Below are positions 33,469 to 44,620 of a stretch of 64,000 nt of DNA, one piece after another. Position 1 is the first letter of the stretch, and every line of letters begins with the position of its first letter. A program made the position numbers and the translations under genes. The DNA comes from Acholoe squamosa (lineage: Eukaryota; Annelida; Polychaeta; Phyllodocida; Polynoidae): NCBI GenBank assembly GCA_949317995.1, contig OX439041.1:15655501-15719500 (forward strand), read 5' to 3'. The notes beneath the pieces are model-generated. The model was not told the origin of the DNA. It searched no databases and was given only the letters and a program-made list of their open reading frames with translations.

Positions 33469-35819
33469 CATCACTTCCATATTCTTTTGTCCACCTGTTC
33501 AGGGCCACTTTACCTCAGTTACTAAGCCAGCAGACTAAATACGGTAATGCTTCATCTTTAGTCCATCCGCTACAATTTACCTCGTCTACAAAGATTTGGT
33601 AATTGTCCTTCCAGGGTTCATTCGGATCTTATGGTGGAGGTATTCGAGCCATACGACGCGCAGGGTTGGAGCAGCCTTTAAGCCGGTTGGCTTCCTTCAA
33701 GCTCCAATCCATTACTTCGATACCAACGGCACCTTTGCGATAGCAATCAATTTCCAATCCCTGGATGCATTTACTGTTATAAAAAATTTCCTGTATTCCG
33801 GGAGACATGGAAGATCACCTGTTCATTTTCTTAGGCCTACCTCCGTCCCTTTGACTCGCACCATCTGGGGTATTACCTCTACCCCCTGGTCCTCCCGGTG
33901 GATAGCCACCACCTCCGAATCCTCCCGATGGATAACCTCCACCTCCGGATCCTCCTGATAAATAACCTTCACCTACGGATCCTCCTGATGGATATCTATC
34001 ACCTCTGGATCCTCCTGATGGATAACCTCCACCTCCGGATCCTCCTGATGGATATCTACCACCTCTGGATCCTCCTGATGGATAACCTCCACCTCCGGAT
34101 TCTCCCGATTGATAACCTCCACCTCCGGATCCTCCTGATGGATAACCTCCACCTCCGGATCCTCCTGATGGATATCTACCACCTCTGGATCCTCCTGATG
34201 GATAACCTCCACCTCCGGATCCTCCCGATCGATAACCTCCACCTCCGGATCCTCCTGATGGATAACCTCCACCTCCTGATCCTCCTGATAAGTAACCATA
34301 GCTATAGCCTTGTTTAGCTCCCTGCCCAAAATAATTTGAATTTTGGGTATAGGTATAGCCAATATTTACACCGTCATAGCCGTAGCTATTCGCTTGGTTT
34401 ACTCTGAAACCATGGGAGGCTGACTACCATCAGCATATGATAATGGAGGTGGGCTGTATACATACTGTGATCCTGTTTGAGGATTACTTGTATAAGCCGG
34501 GCGAGATGGGGCATTCTGAGAATTTGCATCCGGCCTGGCATTCCTTGTAAGGGGCCGTGGAATACTTGCTCCGGGACCAGGATTTGAAGTTCCCGGGACG
34601 GATTTGGGTGGATCCGGTTGTTTCCGGTTCTTTTGCCAATGTCCATCCGGTCCACCTGAACCATCATTATTCGGATCTGACGGATCACCGGCTCCACCAG
34701 TGGCTGGCTTTTTATTCGTAAAAAAAGTCAACTGGGGTACAGGTGGGGCCCTTGCAGTGTCTAAGGGTGGAGTGTATGGGGATTGTTTGTGGGAGGGGCT
34801 GTTACTCCATCAGTTGGTGAGCTGTCTCCATTGGGGAGCATATTAGGTTTATAAATTCCCCCTGCAACGTGTTTATCAGCCCCGTCGGTTAAGAAAGGAT
34901 TATACCGAGTAGGGCCAGCCGCAGGTGCCACATTGTGCAATCCAACAGCAGTATCATCTTCTACTGCAGCCCATGTCTGTAGGCGACTAGCCAATTGTAC
35001 GATGATTGTATCGTCCAGTGGGCCAATTGCCTGTTGGGTTTGTTCCACATAGTCACCCAATGCTGCTGCAGTATTTTGTAAATCCTGCAGTTCGAGTAGG
35101 TAATCATCCCGATCATTCATTAATTGCTCAATGTATCAGAGAATACCTATCCAAACAGTCTCATTATCCTCGGCCTGTTTAACACAAAATTGTTTCAGGT
35201 GTTCGAATACTGTCTGTAGCAATTGCCTTGCATTTTGGAATTGAATTTCTTCCTCATGCAAGCGCTGTTTCAGAGTTTGTCTCTCGTGTTCAAACTCATT
35301 CCTCATCTCCCGGATATTCCCTAAAATATGCTCTTTTTCTTCAAACGCCTCATCTTTGGCTCTTGCTATCAGATTTAGCATTTCATTCATGGCCAGGTAT
35401 TGCTGGTTCATTTCATCCATTTCCCGATTATATTTATCATGATCCGTAATGGTGAAAGTTACATTCCCAGTGGTTATAGCACTACAGTCTAGTGGTGGTA
35501 ATTGCCCTGGGACATTGTAAGGAAGTTCACCAAAGGTTACCTTCCTTGGCATAGGAGCTGGATGATTCGGAACATGGCTCCTTCCTGTCTCGAACAAAGA
35601 ATCTGCTAATTCCAAATTAACAGAATAATGTTGGTTGACCTGTTCAACCCTATGCTTTAATAGGAATGAATCCGGGACATTCTCCTCACTATCCGCATAG
35701 TGCGGTTTTATGTCCCTCCATTGCTGGTCCCCGGAGGGCGCACCATTTTGTGCCGGATTCTCCCGGGACCCATTGGGATTGGCATTATACGCCAATCTTG
35801 TACTCGCCTGTTGGGACAC
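33469..35819 (-). pseudogene. gag, N-terminal part (minus-strand gypsy)
   Basis: Starts at the Met of MSQQASTRLAYN (35819), shortly after the PBS. Residues ~120-215 form a charged coiled coil, matching the coiled coil of the plus-strand gag. A stop (35136) and two frame changes separate it from 35120-34761 and 34731-34399. Beyond these, in the correct frame, comes a Gly/Tyr-rich repeat region (33898-34290) and the start of the capsid homology region (VEVINCSGWTKDEALPY-like block near 33570, against NCNGWTPYEAKPH in the plus element). The capsid is then cut by the env-bearing insert and resumes at 24274. Several stops show that it is not functional. Confidence 0.7.
33898..34290 (-). repeat. 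30 bp coding minisatellite, Gly-rich decapeptides
   Basis: About 13 tandem 30 bp units on the plus strand (TGGATAACCTCCACCTCCGG and so on). In the gag frame of the minus strand each encodes a decapeptide of the YPSGGSGGGG type, with YRSGGSRGGR-like variants. The other two frames give acidic or hydrophobic repeats that are shadows. Upstream codons are Tyr/Asn/Gly-rich (SYGYDGVNIGYTYTQN), so the whole region is low complexity. Confidence 0.85.
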
Positions 35820-35820
35820 T

Positions 35821-35835
35821 ATGTCATGGCACCAG
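35821..35835 (-). promoter_or_regulatory. Primer-binding site of the minus-strand gypsy
   Basis: CTGGTGCCATGACAT directly follows the LTR end ACCATTACA on the minus strand, the normal position for a tRNA primer site. The plus-strand element has CTGGTGCCGTGACCA at the same place. Confidence 0.75.
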
Positions 35836-36162
35836 TGTAATGGTTCTGCTCTCTACTCAAATGACAACCAAGTCGACAAATAGAGGATTCGGTTGTATGC
35901 TAACAGGTTTTGTTTGTTCGGTATGACACAAGCACGGCTACCTGAGGGTAGCTAGGGTAGTTCTCAACCGGTACCGGATACTCTGACAAGCTTCTAGAGA
36001 TCCCCACACGGAGGTGGTCAAGCCAACTCTGACTCTGCGGCTGAGCCCTGTCCCCTTTTACAGGTAGGGACAGTGGCGCCATACCGTGCCTCTCTCACAC
36101 CTCACGGATAGATGCTGCCACCTATCCGACAAGTGGAGGGCGAAGCCCGGCTGGCTGACTCA
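35836..36162 (-). repeat. LTR, right copy (5' LTR of the minus-strand gypsy)
   Basis: Direct repeat of 7071-7396 with TG..CA ends. It lacks the AATAAA of the left copy (AACAAA instead). The flank CCCC does not match the flank of the other LTR. Confidence 0.8.
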
Positions 36163-36231
36163 CCCCATTCAGGGATTTCACCAGATATTTACATGAAATA
36201 GACTGTTGCCATGGATCCTTCTGATTAAGAG

Positions 36232-36573
36232 CTGTTCTGCTGGAACGGTCCGAGATTATCAGATGATCCATGCACATCCTATGTGCAGCAGCAAGGCTGC
36301 CACTGCTCTTCTAAGCCTTCTGGAGGGTGTTGCTCCTATAGTTAAAGGAAGAGCTGGCTAAAATGCCCTCATTTCCAGTCCTTTCTTTTTATGTAGCTAT
36401 AACTGTTCTGCTGGAACGGTCCGAGATTATCAGATGATCCATGCACATCCTATCTGCAGCAGCAAGGCTGCCACTGCTCTTCTAAGCCTTCTGGAGGGTG
36501 TTGCTCCTATAGTTAAAGGAAGAGCTGGCTAAAATGCCCTCATTTCCAGTCCTTTCTTTTTATGTAGCTATAA
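36232..36573. repeat. 171 bp perfect-looking tandem duplication
   Basis: Two adjacent units, each starting CTGTTCTGCTGGAACGGTCC and ending TTTATGTAGCTATAA. I find only one or two differences (TATGTGCAGC against TATCTGCAGC). There is no coding content. Confidence 0.9.
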
Positions 36574-39172
36574 CTTGTCCCTTTTGTTGCTCACAAGTGG
36601 TCATTCAAGTATGGTGCTAAAAAGGGGGATTTGAGTAGGTACCTAGTTGGAAGAAGTCAGTCAGTATAATATACTATAGAGTGTGTGACATGACTAGGTA
36701 GCTGATTGTGCAGCTCTCTCTGTTTTAAACAAGGCAGGTGACTTTTCAGACTAATATGGTGAGTACACATTGAATGGTGAAGCAGAGCATGACTTCTTTT
36801 GAAAAGAGGGTACCTACTGACAGCTATTTTTACCATAGGAGCAACACACCCCAGAGAGTTGCTCCTCTCCCCTTCCACCCAAAAGAAACTGCTCCATTGC
36901 AGCCTGTCCCGTAACGGATTGCCACAGCAGTCTTGCCTACGGTTATGGCTTATTTAAGCACCTGGGGGCCATGTGGTGCACCCTTTTTGCCATTTCCATA
37001 ATCCTTGACCTAGCTGTCGCATCTTCTGGTCCCTCCAGTATAGATGTCATATGTATATCTGAGTAGGGTAGATATCTGTGCATATGTATGTAGATAATGT
37101 ACTTCCATATGTCTCACTTTGGTCCACTTGTTCTACTACTACAGATGACCTGTTCAATTACCGGTGTTGCTGTACATGGAACCCTACCATTATTTTCACA
37201 ACATCAGTTTATATTGGAATTCTATTGCCTTATGCAGCTTAAAACACCCTGTAACAAATAAGATATATGCTTGAACATAAAATCTGTTTAAGTTGCCATT
37301 TTTGTGAGCCAAAATAGGAATGTAAAAGATGCAAATCTCAAGAATATTTACCAATTAAGCAAATCTTCACATCCAATGGTAAGATTAATGAAATGAAGAG
37401 GCAAAGCCTCTAAGCCAACAAAGTGATATCATTCAATACGCAGCAAGTATAGCCTTATAATCCATGGCACCTAGGAGGAGATAATTATAATCACATTTAA
37501 GTCCAGTTCTTCTAAATTATGACGCCCACACTCTAATAACAAAGATGGGGATAGCGAAGAACTTAATTAATATCCAGTGTTGAAAGTCTGCTTTGCCTTG
37601 AAATGTCTGCCATTATCGGCCTCTTATTGTTCTCAGGTAATGGGGTTTTAGCATTAATTAACAAGGGGAATAACAACCTTGATTTCAATGGGGATTTCTT
37701 TCGTCACATACTTTTACTGTAGCACATGGATAGTTGTTTGTGTCTTTAGGGTCTAATATAGACCGAGGACTTTATATGTTTATACCATTGCAATCATATT
37801 TCTAAGTAGAATACAGGGGGTTTCGGTTTGATAATTTGCACGAGCTTCAATTAAAATGCCTTAGGAGATCAAGTGAGCTGATTTTGAATATGCCCATACA
37901 GTGTGTTATTTTGACCAATGTTGAGCATTATATAACAAGTTGGTATTTAGACACTTGTCATTTTGTTATTAACAATAAGGGCATTTAAAGGTTATGCTGT
38001 CTGCACACTTAAATTTTCTCAAAAGTTTAGTTCGAGTTCAATTAGTTATCAAGTGAGAATATTTGAGCTCTCTCCTATTTATCTTGTCCATGTATTTTCA
38101 CAAGACTGCAGTATAAAGGTAATACGTGTTTATTGACATATTATAATTGATGATGTACCTCTACATACAAAAATTATGATTGTATAACAATTATCTCTCT
38201 GTTATTAACACTAAGGTGAAATATGTTTTGTTTTCTGACATTTCTTAAATGAAAAAAAAATTGAAAAAAAATGAACGAAAAAAACAACAGTCTGTGCCGC
38301 CTGCCTTTCTGCCTGCCTGCTCAGGTATGTACAACTGTGACCTAGTTCAGGTGTGTCAGTCAGGGGTCTCAGTCAGGTGGTGGAGAGTGGTGCCCTCTGA
38401 CAATCAATACAGGAGTCAATCCGTATAACTCATTGACTCTACCCATATTCTTGAAGTATTTCTTTAATTATTAGGCAATGGCAATGAGTGATCCTGCTTT
38501 GATAGTTTTCTTTGAAATCTGGCCTGGAAATTAGTTCATTTAGTTCAAATTTCAGGGCAGAGAGAGAGTACAGTAGTAACATGATGTACGTTAACTTTCA
38601 GAAAAGAAGGAGACAAGACCAATAAACACATATAGATGAGATTTCATGTAGGCGGTTTAAGACACTTGGCTTTAGAAATGTATAAGTACTGCAATTGATG
38701 TTGCAAGACCTGATCTTCTTTGTGTCAGTTAGTCATTGAAGGGTAAAGGCACCATGAGTCAGACAGACAGCTTGAGTCAGACACCTTACGGATTTAATTG
38801 CATAATCAATATGAGAATTCTTCCTATCATATGAACTGAACTGGAATACTAAACCATTATTATCTCTACCAAATACAGCATAAAAGATCCAAGACTCTTT
38901 TAAAGTGGTTTTACAAGTATGCTAACCCTGGGTGTTTTTGCTATATTTTGATAATCTGAGATAATGAGTATATAAGGGAAAACTGGTTTATTTGGCCAAT
39001 TAGTTGTGTTCTAACAATCATGCTTATAGAACTTCTATACATGTCAATGGAAACATACATTTCTGCAGCTGGTTTGACTTTCCAAGCCTGGATACGTCAC
39101 TGATATTCTTTTATGACCTAAATTCCGACACCAATTGCACTGAGTCTGGGTCACAGTAACAGTAATAATATT
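36574..39172. other. Non-coding AT-rich DNA
   Basis: No gene or RNA gene seen. A ~75 bp block at 38183-38258 (TGTATAACAATTATCTCT...CTGACATTTCTTAA) recurs at 39227-39298. The rest holds only short chance frames. Confidence 0.45.
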
Positions 39173-39298
39173 GTGGACAGATGAGGAGAAATAGTCCTCC
39201 GAGGTGAATTGAAGCATTTTTACAATATAATTGTATAACAATTATCTCTTTGTTATTAACAATAAGGTGAAATATGTTTTGTTTTCTGACATTTCTTA
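38183..39298 (+). repeat. Pair of ~75 bp direct repeats
   Basis: Copies at 38183-38258 and 39227-39298 share TGTATAACAATTATCTCT, TTATTAACA, TAAGGTGAAATATGTTTTG and CTGACATTTCTTAA. The right copy directly follows a sequence similar to the end of the 628 bp MITE, so the pair may mark an old insertion with flanking duplication or a shared repeat family. Confidence 0.6.
39173..39226. mobile_element. Fragment related to the 5126-5753 MITE end
   Basis: GTGGACAGATGAGGAGAAAT followed by AGTCCTCCGAGGT matches the left terminus of the MITE at 5126 with few changes. I found no partner terminus nearby, so it is a solo end or deleted copy. Confidence 0.5.
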
Positions 39299-39304
39299 AT
39301 AATG

Positions 39305-39425
39305 GAATATAGCATAAATATGGCAGCACAAGGGTGGTATACTGACGAATATTGCACGAGGCCGTTAGGCCGAGTGCAATATCGTCAATATACCACCCGT
39401 GTGCTGGCATATTTATGCCATATTG
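39305..39425. mobile_element. Foldback element, ~59 bp arms
   Basis: The left arm (GGCAGCACAAGGGTGGTATA ... ATTGCACGAGGCC) pairs with the right arm (GGCCGAGTGCAATAT ... TATACCACCCGTGTGCTGGC) around GTTAG, and pairing extends into the ATAAATATGGC / GCATATTTAT flanks. It would form a long hairpin. It has no coding capacity and resembles a foldback MITE. Confidence 0.75.
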
Positions 39426-39694
39426 CATTTATACCACCTTTTCCTCCATTTTGTATTAATTTCTTACCTGATATCCACAGAATATAGCCACGAGAAGGCA
39501 TTTTGTAAAAGCAAGCGATACGGCCTGGGTCAGCGCTCTACGCGAAGCCATTGTTTTTGTTCCTTGCCGGGAGAGGTACCGCTGTGTATACAGTCACTTT
39601 TCGTATAGAATCCAACCATGACAAGTTTTCAAATTAAAACATACATATCCTTAGACACTGTAGATCAGTACTCCATGCTTGATATGTCAGATAT

Positions 39695-39891
39695 CTTCAA
39701 AATAAATAAGAATCCATTGATTTTCCAAACCGTTCCGAAATTTTCGGCGTCTTCCTCGTACGACGAGCAGTTGACCTATATCTACATCCGGGCCACTGAC
39801 ACACTTTCGTCGGACAAGAAGGCGGGTGGGAATGGCCGGACCTCGACTCGCGTACGTTGGGAAAATCAATGGATTCTTATTTATATCGAAG
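39695..39891. mobile_element. Inverted-repeat element, ~32 bp arms
   Basis: CTTCAAAATAAATAAGAATC... at 39695-39726 is the inverse of GGAAAATCAATGGATTCTTATTTATA... at 39860-39891. The ~130 bp interior is GC-richer. Overlapping open frames on both strands through it are a consequence of the palindrome, not genes. Confidence 0.65.
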
Positions 39892-40061
39892 AAAATGGAG
39901 AAAATTAGCACGCATTCCTCTTCTATGGATCAAAAACTTCTTGGGATTTCGATATTATAACATGTCAAGGTTGGAATCAAGACGAAAACTGAGTGCAAAC
40001 ATAGGACTAGGACGTCAGGTTAGAACTTAATTTTTTTCGCATTGAGTTTTCATCACCGTTC

Positions 40062-40135
40062 AGTGTGGCGCTATGGCTAAGGCCTTCGCCTACCACCACT
40101 GCGGCCGGGGTTCAATCCTCATACGAGTAGGGACA
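40062..40135 (+). repeat. tRNA-derived SINE head
   Basis: GTGGCGCTATGGCTAAGG carries an A-box-like element and GGTTCAATCC (40109-40118) a B box, about 35 bp apart, with a tRNA-like length. The acceptor stem does not pair well, so this is a pol III SINE head or tRNA pseudogene rather than a working tRNA. Sequence to about 40450 may be its body, but I cannot define the end. Confidence 0.6.
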
Positions 40136-40659
40136 GTTTTTCACATTGAAACAATGGCGAGACTAAATTTCTATGTCCGCCAGCGTCTCCCAAAATGACC
40201 TCGAAAAAGTATATCCAAAAATCCCAAAAATGCACATGTGCGTATATGCTCTCATAATGCACTGGTAGGAGAGGGCATAACAGTAAGGGAGTTGCCAGAA
40301 TAGTGGTATAAATAAAAATAACATAGTAAATCCCCACATTGATTCTCCATGAGAGCGGCGAAAAATGCCTAAGCTCTATGGAGTCATGTATATGATTTTT
40401 TTTATTTTTCATTATTCTCTTAGGGAGGAGACATTTTTGGGGGTCCTGGTGAGGTGGGCGATATAGGGGTACCTAGGAGGAATTAAGTGAGTACTGGTAA
40501 CCATCTTACCTCATTCATTTCTGTCTATGAAAACGGATAGTGAAGTCGTAATTCTAGGGCAAGGACATGTTATAACTCATTTCAATATGAAAGTGTACGT
40601 AAGAAACATGATGATATTTTGATTTACTTATATGACAAATCTGTTGATATATTTACTAT

Positions 40660-41205
40660 TTCCAAGTCATGATTAGCAAGTAAGGATTTAATGCAGAAGT
40701 TTGTAGTACCAGGTTATACCTTGTATAGAAATGATAGAAAGTGGCTGAATGACAAAGGGGAGATAAGGACAGCTGGAGGTGTCATGGCTTACGTTATGAA
40801 CGATACTATTGTTTCAGAAGAGGAGTATGTTTTTTTAAATCAGTCTACCAATACCATGGAATGTCAAGTTTTACCTGTTAAAAAAAAGGATTTCAAAGGA
40901 AATGTGTAATTGTAAACCTTTATAGGCCACTAAACGGTTCAAAAGTAGATTTTATCAGTGAAATTAAAGTAAAGTTGATAGAATTAAGCACAAACACAAA
41001 CTTAACACAGTGGTCTTGGGTGATTAATATTTTCATGTTGAAGACAAGGTTGATGAGCACGTACAAGATTTGTGTGAGTCAATGAACCATTTGGATGTAG
41101 AAGTATCTTTAACACAGCTACTATGAAGGATAATACATAAGTTATTCTGGACCAGACTTTTACCAACATTGAAGGTATTTCAGATAAAGGTTCAAAAGCC
41201 TTGAA
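40660..41205 (+). pseudogene. LINE endonuclease-domain fragment
   Basis: The frame 40691-40909 reads VPGYTLYRNDRKW ... GGVMAYVMNDTI and, in the next frame, VNLYRPLNGSKVDF. These match the middle of the apurinic-type endonuclease of non-LTR retrotransposons (Tyr-Arg-Asp strand, GGGV strand, N-x-YRP strand). Later frames (EDKVDEHVQDLCESMN) carry several stops. It is truncated on both sides: on the right, the gypsy 5' LTR begins at about 41208. It may or may not belong to the same LINE family as 18889-20545. Confidence 0.6.
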
Positions 41206-41207
41206 TG

Positions 41208-41555
41208 TGTAGGGGCCGGCATCGTTATACATTAGTGTGCTTCATCTGAGAGATGTGTTCGTGTGGTGCTCATTCCTTCTATGCCAACCAGATGTCGCTT
41301 TGCGATACCCGTTTGGTACAAGAGGGGGCAGCGCCACGCCTCGCGTCCTTCTCCTACTAAGGAGCTGGATGAACTGCAGAAGGGGACTGGACATAGTCCA
41401 GTCCAGATGTGTGTTTGTACCTTTAATAAAGGCCTACCCGAGCGGTAGGAAGTCTGGGGCTTTGCCCAACCCAAACTACTCATGTTGTGTTGGTATCTCT
41501 AGTGATAAGCGAGCCAAAGAGCCACCCAACATATAAGTCGAAACGCACCATTACA
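41208..41555 (+). repeat. 5' LTR of the plus-strand gypsy element
   Basis: It starts TGTAGGGGCCGGCATCG and ends ACGCACCATTACA directly before the PBS, with AATAAA at 41425-41430. The last nine bases match the LTR end of the minus-strand element, which places both in one broad family, although the LTR bodies are not alignable by eye. No matching 3' LTR occurs before 64000, so the left boundary rests on the TG and the loss of LINE homology. Confidence 0.6.
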
Positions 41556-41556
41556 C

Positions 41557-41571
41557 TGGTGCCGTGACCAG
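41557..41571 (+). promoter_or_regulatory. Primer-binding site of the plus-strand gypsy
   Basis: TGGTGCCGTGACCAG immediately follows the LTR end, as expected for a tRNA-primed element. Confidence 0.7.
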
Positions 41572-41972
41572 TTGGTCTGGGGGCAGAGCGCGGCCAGACG
41601 GCCAAAAGTCACAGACGACCTAATGCGAATTCCTCCAGCCCCTGGCTAGAGGGATTCGAAGAGGATGATTACACATCCCAGCATCTGCTGTTAGACTGGA
41701 AACTGGGTCAACAGCATGCGTTTAACCCGGAAGGTGTCCAGACAGTTTTCTCGACACCGAGTCTAACAGACGATCCTGCCAGAATTGGAGATGGGATCGT
41801 TAAACTATACCCAAGTACCCCTAGACAGGTTGCTTCTGATACGGGGGTATTAAGCGGGTTGGTTAAACCTGCCAGGTTAGACTTGAGCGATTGGTCCCAA
41901 GTTTAAACTAGTAGGCGCCAGCTACGAATTAGCATCCCAGCTACTCCTCCTAATACTCTGGAAACCCCTAAG

Positions 41973-43259
41973 GTGCAAAGTCCAATTCAATGGACAGAGA
42001 TGCCTACGAGAGGGGCAATGGATGGGGCTGTCCGATCAACTCGGGAGATCCCATTGAAGACATCATCGGATCATGAGAGCGATGATAATAGGGATGGAGA
42101 AGATCCGAAAAGATCTACCAGCACCCAGAGAGATAGCACCCGAGAGACACTACTGAAGAGTTTGGAAATGTATTCTCTGGTGCTATCCTTAGACGAAGGC
42201 TTATCGGACTCCGTATTCAATCCGGGGGGCAGCCGTAGGTCGAGGTATGGACGTCGGATGGGCCCCGGGTATAATACAACCGTGGCTTATTTAAAAGCCA
42301 AAGAACAGGTAGAGCAACAAGCTAAGAGACAGCATGAACAATTCATAGCTGCGCAAAAGAAGATAGAGGATGAGACAAAAGATTGGATTGGAAAGCTCCG
42401 TTCTGTCGAACAGGAGGCGATTCTAAAGGAATCTGACCTCAAGTATCACTTGTCGTCTCTAGCACATTGGGTGGAGTTGAAAGAAAAAGATGAGAAGGAA
42501 AGAGAGATTAAATTGGCTGACCTAGAGAGGGAAGAAGTCAATAGACGAAGGGAGATTGACAAGGCTAGAGCCGAGGAAGTCACTAAGGCTCGGGATGTAA
42601 AAAAATTGCAATCCGAGTTGAACGCGATGGAGGAGAAGTTGAAAAGACTTCAACTCCGTAAAGCTGAGACGGAAGCCAGGTTGGTCTCGGAACAGGATGA
42701 GATCCGTAAGGAGACCACCGAGTACCAAAGGTCTCAGAAGGAAAAAGGAGAGAAGTATCGGCTACTAAAAGATACTTTGAAGAAGGAGGCACTAGCTGCC
42801 CAAGAAAAATGGAACCGAGCTGTGGAGGACAATGAGAAGATCAGAACAGAGATCTTGTCAGAGAATGCCCAGTTAAGAGAAGAACAGAGGAACTTGACCA
42901 CGGATGTGACAACTCTGACTATAAACAAGTCAGCTATGGAAAGCTACTTGCAGGAAAAGGAGCACTGGAACGCACCTCCAAGGAGTAAGGACCAGAATCC
43001 AGACTCTACTTTTGTCAAACAGGGTGACTTCGTCTCCTGTTTGACACCTAAGCAGCCGACAGGGGCGTACAACCCGTTTGTAAACAACAACGCCTCTCGG
43101 AATGTTGATCAAGGGGGCGTCTATGTCAGAACCCAAGATCAGAATGGCCGGACCAGTAGAGTTCACATCAGCGAGGTTCCGATATTTGGACCCGGACTAC
43201 ATTCAAAGAGACTGTGCCGAAACAAGAGGATTCCACATACATGTGGATCAAACGGATAA
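41973..43259 (+). pseudogene. gag, N-terminal coiled-coil part (plus-strand gypsy)
   Basis: A 428-residue frame. Residues ~110-345 are a long, highly charged coiled coil (for example LADLEREEVNRRREIDKARA), followed by a Pro/Asn-rich stretch. A long helical N-terminus before the capsid is shared with the minus-strand gag. The last ~30 residues are out of frame: the true continuation (FRYLDPDYIQRDCAETRG...) is in the frame 43102-43377. The leader between the PBS and this start (41572-41972) is open only in broken frames, and the genuine Met could lie upstream. Confidence 0.7.
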
Positions 43260-44335
43260 TGTTGGGCTGGATGCAGGTAATCCGGGCAGCCAGCAAAATG
43301 CTCAAAGTAGCAGTAGCCAACAAGGGCAGGCTGGCCAAGCGCGTAATGATGGTGGTCAGGTGGGTCAGCCAATGTGAACGGGCATGGGGGTAATGGTACT
43401 TCGGGTACCAACCCTAATGCAGGGGGTGGAGGCTACACGGGTAATAATGGGTGACAGTGGACTTCTACCCAACCACCACCACCACCGCCGAACAATAACA
43501 GTTTCGGCGGTTTAGGAGGCAATCGAACCTTGAATGAAACCAAGGTGATTGAATGGAGTAAACAGCAATGCAGTAGATTGTTGTATGCTCACAACTCAGC
43601 CCAAGGGTAGCAGTCATCCCTAAGGAATATGACGGTACTCGACCATGGAAAGAATGGTTTGAAGACTTCATCGACAGGATGAATTGTAATGGATAGACCC
43701 CGTACGAGGCCAAGCCACATCAAGTTAGATGTTTAAAAGGTGGTCCGGGGCGCATGGCTGTTGACCAATGGCGCACCTGGTATGGCCTCACGGGGAGTTT
43801 TGAGCAGCTCGTTGAATCTGCTAGTGGACTTTTATGTAATATGGTACATTTTAGGAAACATACTCAGAAACCTACAGAAGCTTTTAGGGCATATGGCATG
43901 GAACTTTATGCCCTGTTAAGTAAGGCCAGACCCGGGACAGAGAATCAGGACTGGTATATGGATTACTTGATAACTCAATTCGTCAAAGGTCTAAGGGACC
44001 GAGACTAGCAGATTGCTGCACGAGACGCCTGGAAAGAGGGGTCTACACTGCAGGGCATATTCAATGGAATAGATATGGCCGTGAAGAAACGTACAATGCT
44101 AGCCGGAGACATCCCGAACATATCGGGACTGACTGCGGTGGCGTCTGTCAGTCGCCGACCCGAGGTAGATAACACCTCGGACGACTGCGAGTTAATAGAC
44201 ATTGAACAAGAGGATGGTACCTTTTGCTCAATGCAACTAAGAAAAAACACTTCTGGTAGGAAATACATTCCGAGGAAGGTTTCCAACAAGCCAAAGGATG
44301 CTAAACCAGCAACCGAGGCCAGGGGCGAAGCTTAA
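43260..44335 (+). pseudogene. gag, capsid part (plus-strand gypsy)
   Basis: Fragments in different frames: a Gln/Gly/Ser-rich linker (to 43377), a Gly/Asn-rich stretch, a PPPPPP run near 43475, then the capsid proper at 43754-44008 (MAVDQWRTWYGLTG, AFRAYGMELYALLSKARP) and 44075-44335. At least one in-frame stop (TAG at 44006-44008, after FVKGLRDRD) and several frameshifts interrupt it. The order and motifs match gag of the minus-strand element. Confidence 0.75.
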
Positions 44336-44398
44336 GCTAACAGCTAAGCTTATAAGCCCACTGATAGCGCTGACAAAGCGAGGGGTCAATCTACGGAT

Positions 44399-44620
44399 AT
44401 GACTAAAATGATGGAAGAGATGTGCAAGAAAATAACTGATGCACTACAAGCCAATCGGTTGAGACCCAGAGTGAATCGCCGAACTGTTAAGTGTTTTAGG
44501 TGCCAAAGGATAGGGCACTATTCTTCTGAATGTGGAAGATTTCGAATCAAATTTACCTGGAGGTCTGGTGACTGTGGGTGCGCACCCCAGCACTCCGACC
44601 GGGGCCAGGGACCCTAGTGT
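44399..44620 (+). pseudogene. Nucleocapsid CCHC zinc knuckle
   Basis: Contains VKCFRCQRIGHYSSECGRF, a perfect C-x2-C-x4-H-x4-C knuckle for RNA packaging, preceded by Arg-rich sequence. The frame then shifts; the protease continues in the overlapping frame from 44532. Confidence 0.8.

Larger units (their letters stand above)
7071..36162 (-). mobile_element. Nested, degraded Ty3/gypsy LTR retrotransposon (minus strand)
   Basis: Two direct repeats of about 327 bp (7071-7396 and 35836-36162) bracket, in right-to-left order, a PBS, gag, protease, RT, RNase H, integrase and a third ORF region. Subtracting the inserts at about 13160-16160, 18889-23290 and 24279-33464 leaves about 12.5 kb, large for gypsy because of the extra ~3 kb after integrase. 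The two LTRs differ at several percent of positions and the flanks (GATA on the left, CCCC on the right) do not match as a target duplication. They may therefore come from one old element or from two insertions of the same family. Confidence 0.7.

Noticed and set aside
33898..34362. Acidic or hydrophobic repeat proteins in other frames of the 30 bp minisatellite
   Set aside because: They are shadows of the Gly-rich gag frame, which alone connects with gag codons on both sides.
40062..40135. Functional tRNA gene
   Set aside because: A and B boxes are present but the acceptor stem does not pair; a SINE head fits better.
41002..41232. Minus-strand ORF
   Set aside because: It lies opposite the LINE endonuclease fragment and the LTR start; the plus strand carries the recognisable protein.
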